NCBI RefSeq assembly: GCF_038396765.1
Contig: NZ_CP150096.1
Location: 5,439,001-5,503,000, forward strand
Source of the DNA: Chitinophaga caseinilytica
Lineage (GTDB): Bacteria; Bacteroidota; Bacteroidia; Chitinophagales; Chitinophagaceae
Direction of reading: 5' to 3'
Length of the DNA: 64,000 bases
The position numbers were made by a program, and so were the translations under genes. Under the pieces are notes generated by a model. The model was not told the DNA's origin and did not search any database. It saw only the letters and a list, made by a program, of their open reading frames with translations. Position 1 is the first letter of the stretch. Each line of letters begins with the position of its first letter. This document shows positions 59,678 to 64,000 of the stretch, one piece after another.

Positions 59678-59692
59678 AACCCCATATCGCAC

Positions 59693-59866
59693 ATGGACCG
59701 GATGTATGTACACAGCACCCATTACGAAAACAACATCATAGTGACTCACCATGCCCCCGCAACGCCGCCTCCTGCACGGCCAGGGGCTGCCTTCTGGGAT
59801 ATCGTCCTGAAAATATTATCGGCCCTCAATCCGTTGCAGTTGCTGAAGATGTTCTTCATCCCTTAA
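59693..59866 (+). CDS. Small protein, 57 aa
   Basis: ATG 59693 to TAA 59864-59866. The sequence begins MDRMYVHSTHYENNIIVTHH, continues through a Pro/Ala-rich middle and ends in a hydrophobic helix (WDIVLKILSALNPLQLLKMFF). It lies 15 nt after the stop of the 159-aa protein, so it is likely translated from the same mRNA. Probably a peripheral or membrane-bound peptide; no known family. Confidence 0.5.
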   Translation: MDRMYVHSTHYENNIIVTHHAPATPPPARPGAAFWDIVLKILSALNPLQLLKMFFIP

Positions 59867-59893
59867 ATCCGACGGGCATCCTCCGTTTTATCG

Positions 59894-59901
59894 TACCTTT
59901 G
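59894..59901 (+). promoter_or_regulatory. -7 box of the FKBP gene
   Basis: TACCTTTG matches TAnnTTTG. It ends 24 nt before the ATG at 59926 and overlaps the alternative TTG start at 59899, which argues for the later ATG. Confidence 0.6.
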
Positions 59902-59925
59902 CCCGACATCAAAAAATATCCGGAT

Positions 59926-60360
59926 ATGGGCATAGCAGACAAACTCTTCAACATGAAAAACGAAAAATCAGCCGCCAACCTGAAGGCCGGGCAGGACTTT
60001 CTTGCCGCCAACAAGGAAAAGCCCGGTATCACGGCGCTTCCCAGCGGTTTACAATACGAAATCCTTACGGAAGGCTCCGGCCCCAAACCTTCGGCTACCA
60101 GCAAAGTGACCTGCCATTACCACGGCACCCTCATCGACGGTACCGTGTTCGACAGCTCGGTACAACGCGGCCAGCCGGCCACGTTCCCCCTAAACATGGT
60201 GATCAAAGGCTGGACGGAAGGCCTCCAGCTCATGCCCCAGGGCAGCAAATGGCGCTTCTTCATCCCGGCAGACCTCGCTTACGGCGACCGCCAGGTGAGC
60301 GCGCAGATCGGTGCCAACAGCACGCTGATCTTCGATGTGGAGCTGCTCGGTATCAGCTAA
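59926..60360 (+). CDS. FKBP-type peptidyl-prolyl cis-trans isomerase
   Basis: 144 residues from ATG 59926. N-terminal short helix then the FKBP domain: GLQYEILTEGSGPKPSATSKVTCHYHGTLIDGTVFDSSVQRGQPATFPLNMVIKGWTEGLQLMPQGSKWRFFIPADLAYGD. No signal peptide, so probably cytoplasmic. A terminator follows. Confidence 0.93.
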   Translation: MGIADKLFNMKNEKSAANLKAGQDFLAANKEKPGITALPSGLQYEILTEGSGPKPSATSKVTCHYHGTLIDGTVFDSSVQRGQPATFPLNMVIKGWTEGLQLMPQGSKWRFFIPADLAYGDRQVSAQIGANSTLIFDVELLGIS

Positions 60361-60368
60361 GCCATTCG

Positions 60369-60403
60369 AAAATCCGCCTGGCATGCCCAGGCGGATTTCT
60401 TTA
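60369..60403 (+). terminator. Terminator after the FKBP gene
   Basis: AAATCCGCCTGG / CCAGGCGGATTT is a perfect 12-bp stem with loop CATGC, followed by CTTTATT. Confidence 0.85.
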
Positions 60404-60429
60404 TTCATTCCATACCAACTCCCTCCCCT

Positions 60430-61389
60430 ATGAACCGCAACACGCTTTCGTTCCTGCTCTCCCTTTTTGCGCCCGTCGTTTTCGGCACCCTCATGCTTTA
60501 CATTTTCGAAGCATTCGACGGTTGGCACCTGTCGGATGTGATGAGCATCGCATTCCTGTTTTTCGTTCCTTTTGCCATGGGCGTGCTCAACACCTGGCTG
60601 GCCAGCTACGCGCAATCGCAGCGGCGCGATGTTTCCATCTGTCTCCCCTGGGCTTCCATGGCCCTTTTCCTCTTGATTTCCATGGGGCTGGGAATGGAAG
60701 GATGGGCTTGCTGGGTGATGATTTTTCCACTGTTCATGGTGGCCGGTACGCTGGGCGGCCTCACGGGCCGCTGGATGCGCCGCCGGCAAAAGCACGGCAA
60801 AACATACGTTTCCGTCCTGCTGCTCCTCCCCTTGTTCATCAGCCCCGTCGAGCAATGGATGGGTAAAATTCCCGGCCGGTACAAAGCCTATACGTATATC
60901 GACATCCAGGCGCCTAAAAACCGCATCTGGCCCCTGGTGACGCGCGTTTCCAACATCAGCGCCGAAGAGAACAGGGCCGGCATCACGCGCTGGCTGCTAT
61001 TCCCGCAACCGGTAAGGGCAGAACTGGATAAAGAAGGGACGGGCGGTTTCCGGAAGGCGATTTTTACGGGAGGACTGGTGTTCGACGAAACCGTGGAGGC
61101 TTACCGGCACGAGGAATTCATGCGGTTCACGATAAAAGCCAACCCGTACGACATTCCCTCCACTACCATGGACGAGCACATCGTCATCGGCGGCCAATTC
61201 TTCGACGTGCTCAACGGCACCTACGAACTGGAGCAATTGAACGAATCCACCTGCCGGCTACATTTATACAGCCACTTCAAACTGTCGACCACGTTTAACT
61301 GGTACGCCAGCATTTGGGCAGGCTGGATCATGGAAGACATTCAGGACAACATCCTCCAGGTGATCCGCCGGAGGGCGGAAGGGCGTTAG
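60430..61389 (+). CDS. Membrane protein with START/SRPBCC-like domain
   Basis: 319 residues. Four N-terminal membrane helices (residues about 5-135: LSLFAPVVFGTLMLYIF, IAFLFFVPFAMGVLNTWL, MALFLLISMGLGMEGW, WVMIFPLFMVAGTLGGL) and a C-terminal soluble domain from residue 150 (TYIDIQAPKNRIWPLVTRVSNIS, then DEHIVIGGQFFDVLNGTYELEQLNESTCRLHLYSHF) resembling polyketide-cyclase/SRPBCC folds that bind hydrophobic ligands. Function unknown. It converges on the GNAT gene with a 4-nt overlap. Confidence 0.75.
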   Translation: MNRNTLSFLLSLFAPVVFGTLMLYIFEAFDGWHLSDVMSIAFLFFVPFAMGVLNTWLASYAQSQRRDVSICLPWASMALFLLISMGLGMEGWACWVMIFPLFMVAGTLGGLTGRWMRRRQKHGKTYVSVLLLLPLFISPVEQWMGKIPGRYKAYTYIDIQAPKNRIWPLVTRVSNISAEENRAGITRWLLFPQPVRAELDKEGTGGFRKAIFTGGLVFDETVEAYRHEEFMRFTIKANPYDIPSTTMDEHIVIGGQFFDVLNGTYELEQLNESTCRLHLYSHFKLSTTFNWYASIWAGWIMEDIQDNILQVIRRRAEGR

Positions 61390-61853
61390 GGTTTCGTCAT
61401 GGCGAAGTTGGGGATCACGATGCCGTTGCGGACGGGAAACCGCGCTTCCGTGACCGAGAATCCGTGTTTTTCGAAGAATGGCCGGGCCGTCCGGCTGACA
61501 TGGGCGGTTACCGGGCCGGTGGTTTGGGACAGCAGCCGGTGCAGCAACCTGGCGGCAACGCCCATCCCCTGAAAATCTTTCCCTGCATACATCATTTCAA
61601 TATGCGAAGGCCGCTCCAGCGCCGCGAACCCGGCCAGCCGGCCATCGCCCGCCACGGCAACGATCAGTTCCGTGGTGTCCAGCAGCTTTTGCCAACGTGC
61701 GGGATCATCGGCGCTGGAAGCCCATGCCTGCAACTGGCTGGCGTCGTAGTCGCCGGCGCAAACCTGCATGACCGTCGACCTGAAAAGCGACCTTATTCCA
61801 GGAAGATCCGCATCCACGGCGGGCCGCAACATAATATCCGGGGTATTTCCCAT
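61386..61853 (-). CDS. GNAT family N-acetyltransferase
   Basis: 155 residues from ATG 61853. IMLRPAVDADLPGIRSLFRST, then ELIVAVAGDGRLAGFAAL, then the CoA-binding IEMMYAGKDFQGMGVAARLLHRLL and ARPFFEKHGFSVTEA. Acetylates an unknown amine or protein. Confidence 0.9.
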   Translation of the reverse strand: MGNTPDIMLRPAVDADLPGIRSLFRSTVMQVCAGDYDASQLQAWASSADDPARWQKLLDTTELIVAVAGDGRLAGFAALERPSHIEMMYAGKDFQGMGVAARLLHRLLSQTTGPVTAHVSRTARPFFEKHGFSVTEARFPVRNGIVIPNFAMTKP

Positions 61854-61910
61854 ACTGCGCGAAGATACGTCAACCGGCAAACATCCTCCCACGCAGACCG
61901 ATGGAACGTT

Positions 61911-61918
61911 TATATTTG
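61911..61918 (+). promoter_or_regulatory. -7 box of the AlkD-like gene abutting the start codon
   Basis: TATATTTG ends 3 nt before the ATG at 61922; with the usual start 4-7 nt downstream of the box, transcription would begin at or inside the start codon. No -33 TTTG is seen. Confidence 0.6.
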
Positions 61919-61921
61919 CGC

Positions 61922-62629
61922 ATGACCCCGCTCATCCTACAATTAAGGCAGGAACTCCAGGCGGCCGGCACCCCGGCCGGGCAGGACTCCGCGCGCAGGT
62001 TTTTCAAGGAAGACATTCAAACGCACGGCGTGAAATCCGCTACGGTAAAGGCGATCGCCAGGCCGTACATGAAGGCGCTCCGGTCCGAAACGAAGGAAAC
62101 GGTATTTTCGATTTGCGAAGATTTGTGGAAAGACGGGATGATGGAGGAAACCCTCATCGCCTGCGACCTTTCCTGGTCGCGGCGGAAGGAATTTGTGCCG
62201 GCCGACCTCCAACTGTTCGAAAAATGGCTGCACACCTACGTGACCAACTGGGCCGCCTGCGATACGTTCTGCAACCATACGGTGGGGGAATTCCTCATCC
62301 GGTATCCGGACCGGTTGCCGGTGCTGGAAAAATGGGCGAAATCGAAAAACCGGTGGGTGCGCCGGGGAGCGGCCGTATCGCTGATCGTTCCGGCCAGGAA
62401 GGGATGGATGCTGGAGGAATCGCTTCGCATCGCCACCCTGCTGCTGCACGATGAAGACGACATGGTGCGCAAAGGATACGGATGGCTGCTGAAATCGGCC
62501 GCGGAAAAGCATGAGGACGCGGTTTTCCGGTTCGTGATGCGCCACAAAACCGACATGCCCCGCACGGCGCTGCGATACGCCATCGAGAAAATGCCCGCCG
62601 ACCGGAAAGCCCGGGCGATGGAGAAATGA
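61922..62629 (+). CDS. AlkD-like DNA alkylation repair protein
   Basis: 235 residues from ATG 61922. HEAT-repeat-like helices: LRQELQAAGTPAGQDSARRFFKEDIQTHGVKSATVKAI, VKAIARPYMKALRSETKETVFSICEDLWKDGMMEE, VTNWAACDTFCNHTVGEFLIRYPDRL, RWVRRGAAVSLIVPARKG. AlkD-type proteins remove positively charged N3/N7-alkylpurines without base flipping. DTFCNH holds the Asp (DxF) active site. Together with MGMT at 26.7 kb it covers alkyl damage. Stop abuts the convergent GNAT stop. Confidence 0.9.
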   Translation: MTPLILQLRQELQAAGTPAGQDSARRFFKEDIQTHGVKSATVKAIARPYMKALRSETKETVFSICEDLWKDGMMEETLIACDLSWSRRKEFVPADLQLFEKWLHTYVTNWAACDTFCNHTVGEFLIRYPDRLPVLEKWAKSKNRWVRRGAAVSLIVPARKGWMLEESLRIATLLLHDEDDMVRKGYGWLLKSAAEKHEDAVFRFVMRHKTDMPRTALRYAIEKMPADRKARAMEK

Positions 62630-63100
62630 TCAGGCGCCAAAGAGCATATCGTACCGGTGCATCCCTTCCCCATAGCCGTTCTCCGTATATTTCACCACGG
62701 CGAAGCCATATTTTTCGAAGAAAGGGCGCGAATGCTGCGTGGTATCCAGTTTGATGCTGCAGGTGGTGCAATTGCGGCGGATGTAATCGATCCGGTAGAG
62801 GAGGAACTTCCGGCCGATGCCCTGCCGGTGCAGCCGGTTATCGACCATCCCCCACACCATGCCGGCGATATTGTTCCCCAATTCCATGAAAACGCCGCCA
62901 CAGGCCACCAGCAGGTCGTCTTCCTCCACTACGAAATACGCCTCCACGCCATCCGGTTTGAAGGGAATCCCTTTTTCGTAGTTCTTCAGCCAACTGGAAT
63001 AATCGTCCAGCTCTTCGGGCAGGAAAAACTTCGGCATATTGCTTTTGAAGGCGGCGATGCAGGCATCGAAATCGGAGGGCTCGTAGGGGCGGATGGTCAT
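62630..63100 (-). CDS. GNAT family N-acetyltransferase
   Basis: 156 residues: [76 protein letters not shown] (acetyl-CoA loop HRQGIGR), [14 protein letters not shown]. Alkylation-repair gene converges with it. Substrate unknown. Confidence 0.92.
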   Translation of the reverse strand: MTIRPYEPSDFDACIAAFKSNMPKFFLPEELDDYSSWLKNYEKGIPFKPDGVEAYFVVEEDDLLVACGGVFMELGNNIAGMVWGMVDNRLHRQGIGRKFLLYRIDYIRRNCTTCSIKLDTTQHSRPFFEKYGFAVVKYTENGYGEGMHRYDMLFGA

Positions 63101-63236
63101 GTCTTTCAGCTTTGTTAAAAAACGAATGTCCTTAAAAAACGCGACATTCCCATGGCGGGCAAGCCTGTTTCCCGGCGGGATAAAAAATTTTTATTTCCGG
63201 TTGGCAGCGATATTTTTACCCTATCAAACAAGGTCT

Positions 63237-63566
63237 ATGAAATATGTCCTGCTGGCCGTCGCCATCGTTTCCGAAGTGATCGCTACTTCCGCGCTGAAAG
63301 CGTCTGAAGGCTTTTCCAGAACCGGGCCTTCGCTGATCGTCATCGCGGGGTACGGCATTGCGTTCTATTGCCTGAGCCTGACGCTGAAGTCCATCCCCGT
63401 GGGCATCGCCTATGCGATCTGGTCGGGCCTGGGCATCGTACTGGTATCTGCCGCAGGCTGGATTTTGTATAAGCAGAAGCTGGATGCGGGCGCTATTATC
63501 GGGATGCTGCTGATCGTGGCCGGGGTGATCGTCGTGAACGTATTTTCGAAGAGCACGGAGCATTAA
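63237..63566 (+). CDS. SMR-family multidrug/guanidinium transporter
   Basis: 109 residues from ATG 63237; a longer frame to 63093 does not look like a transporter. Four helices, with Glu13 ([21 protein letters not shown]) equivalent to the essential EmrE Glu14, then [21 protein letters not shown] and [18 protein letters not shown]. Either a drug exporter (EmrE type) or guanidinium exporter (Gdx type); helix-2 residues do not settle it, so I give no symbol. Confidence 0.9.
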   Translation: MKYVLLAVAIVSEVIATSALKASEGFSRTGPSLIVIAGYGIAFYCLSLTLKSIPVGIAYAIWSGLGIVLVSAAGWILYKQKLDAGAIIGMLLIVAGVIVVNVFSKSTEH

Positions 63567-63653
63567 AGCCACCGTTCGTCGATAATTCGGGTTGTCCGTC
63601 GATCCGGAAGCCGTATATTGGGTACCGTGCGCCGCGGCTGTTATCAAGTGCGC

Positions 63654-63661
63654 TAAGTTTG
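63654..63661 (+). promoter_or_regulatory. -7 box of the right-edge kinase gene
   Basis: TAAGTTTG matches TAnnTTTG and ends 4 nt before the ATG at 63666. Confidence 0.6.
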
Positions 63662-63665
63662 TACC

Positions 63666-64000
63666 ATGAAATCAGCATCTTCCTACCTGAAAAACGGGCG
63701 GTTTTTAACGCATCTCCTCTTCTGGGCTTTCGCGTTTTTGCTGCTTACCTATATCTACAGCACTGCTTTCGGCAGTTACCGGCTGGGCACGGTAGTGGTG
63801 CTTATGCTGCTGCCCGTTCATATGCTTTACTATTACCTCCTCATCCACCAGGTGCTTCCCAGCTTTTTCAAGGGGCGGTATCTGCGGACGGTTATTGCCG
63901 GCCTGGCGGTGATGGTTTTGATGGCCGTTTTGTACCGGCTGGCGGAGATTTTTGTCACCGATCCCTACATCTACGATTTTTACATCCGGGACGATCCGGA
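63666..64000 (+). CDS. LytS-type sensor histidine kinase, N-terminal membrane part (cut by right edge)
   Basis: Open from ATG 63666 to the window end, 111 codons visible. Four transmembrane helices: HLLFWAFAFLLLTYIYS, GTVVVLMLLPVHMLYYYLL, TVIAGLAVMVLMAVLYRLAEI and an acidic loop. The start HLLFWAFAFLLL with H and W at this position is common in the LytS/YpdA-like kinases of Bacteroidota that pair with LytTR regulators. The kinase domain lies beyond the edge, so the call is from the N-terminus only. Confidence 0.65.
   Translation, partial: MKSASSYLKNGRFLTHLLFWAFAFLLLTYIYSTAFGSYRLGTVVVLMLLPVHMLYYYLLIHQVLPSFFKGRYLRTVIAGLAVMVLMAVLYRLAEIFVTDPYIYDFYIRDDP

Noticed and set aside
1..64000. Insertion sequence, transposase, integrase, CRISPR or rRNA genes.
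   Set aside because: No DDE/DEDD transposase, tyrosine or serine recombinase, repeat-spacer array or rRNA-like sequence was recognised on either strand.

Overview
The window looks like chromosomal DNA of a Bacteroidota bacterium, most likely family Chitinophagaceae (Chitinophaga-like). This is inferred from protein families (GSCFA protein, outer-membrane beta-barrel protein with a carboxypeptidase-regulatory-like N-terminus, ECF sigma/anti-sigma/Spy-like cluster, LytS-type kinase start), from promoters with the Bacteroidota -7 box TAnnTTTG, from the near absence of Shine-Dalgarno sequences, and from GC-rich core genes. No rRNA, CRISPR array, transposase or integrase is visible. There is one tRNA, Lys(TTT), at 8268-8340 on the minus strand.

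Layout. 1-2.3 kb: mobile-element-like genes (a partial conserved protein, a 70-aa membrane protein, a DnaC-like ATPase and a replication-type winged-helix protein). 2.4-3.0 kb: Crp/Fnr regulator. 3.1-8.2 kb: a clearly AT-rich accessory island with a DUF3892 protein, two different DUF262-family putative nucleases in tandem (one ending in a Cys-containing HNH domain, one GmrSD-like with DUF1524) and a convergent Fic protein. It ends next to tRNA-Lys and is the best candidate for a poorly described defence locus. 8.4-16.7 kb: penicillin acylase, BioF-like synthase, MiaE, small unknowns, patatin/Omp85 protein. 16.8-18.3 kb: an MFS transporter broken by a one-base deletion. 18.4-19.3 kb: two small AT-rich coiled-coil proteins. 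19.4-22.7 kb: GSCFA protein, HMG-CoA lyase, RlmB, NUDIX.

22.8-29.2 kb: aromatic amino acid decarboxylase-like gene, EamA exporter, GNAT-DinB fusion and GNAT (minus), an MGMT-DinB pair (minus), and a divergent MocR regulator. A bipartite sequence is shared between the MocR promoter and the region upstream of the decarboxylase. 29.3-31.7 kb: MacB/FtsX-like permease. 31.9-38.6 kb: a complete YbhGFSR-like efflux operon (TetR, TolC, HlyD, two ABC ATPases, two ABC-2 permeases) with matching palindromes before tetR and tolC. 38.8-42.1 kb: thioesterase, SDR plus ArsR with matching TATCGA palindromes, cardiolipin synthase. 42.2-47.1 kb: ECF sigma factor, anti-sigma-like protein, two Spy-like proteins and a large glycine-rich outer-membrane protein.

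47.2-64 kb: S9 peptidase, HxlR with divergent oxidoreductase, a NarL-type two-component system with two membrane proteins, a YdeI-like protein, DoxX plus FolE, a second ECF sigma factor, Tat-exported phospholipase C, FKBP isomerase, several GNATs, an AlkD-like repair protein, an SMR transporter, and the start of a LytS-like histidine kinase running off the right edge.

A genome-style feature recurs. In six genes a perfect TAnnTTTG box ends only 3-5 nt before the ATG, which predicts leaderless or nearly leaderless mRNAs. Family calls come from reading the translated sequence. No database search was run.
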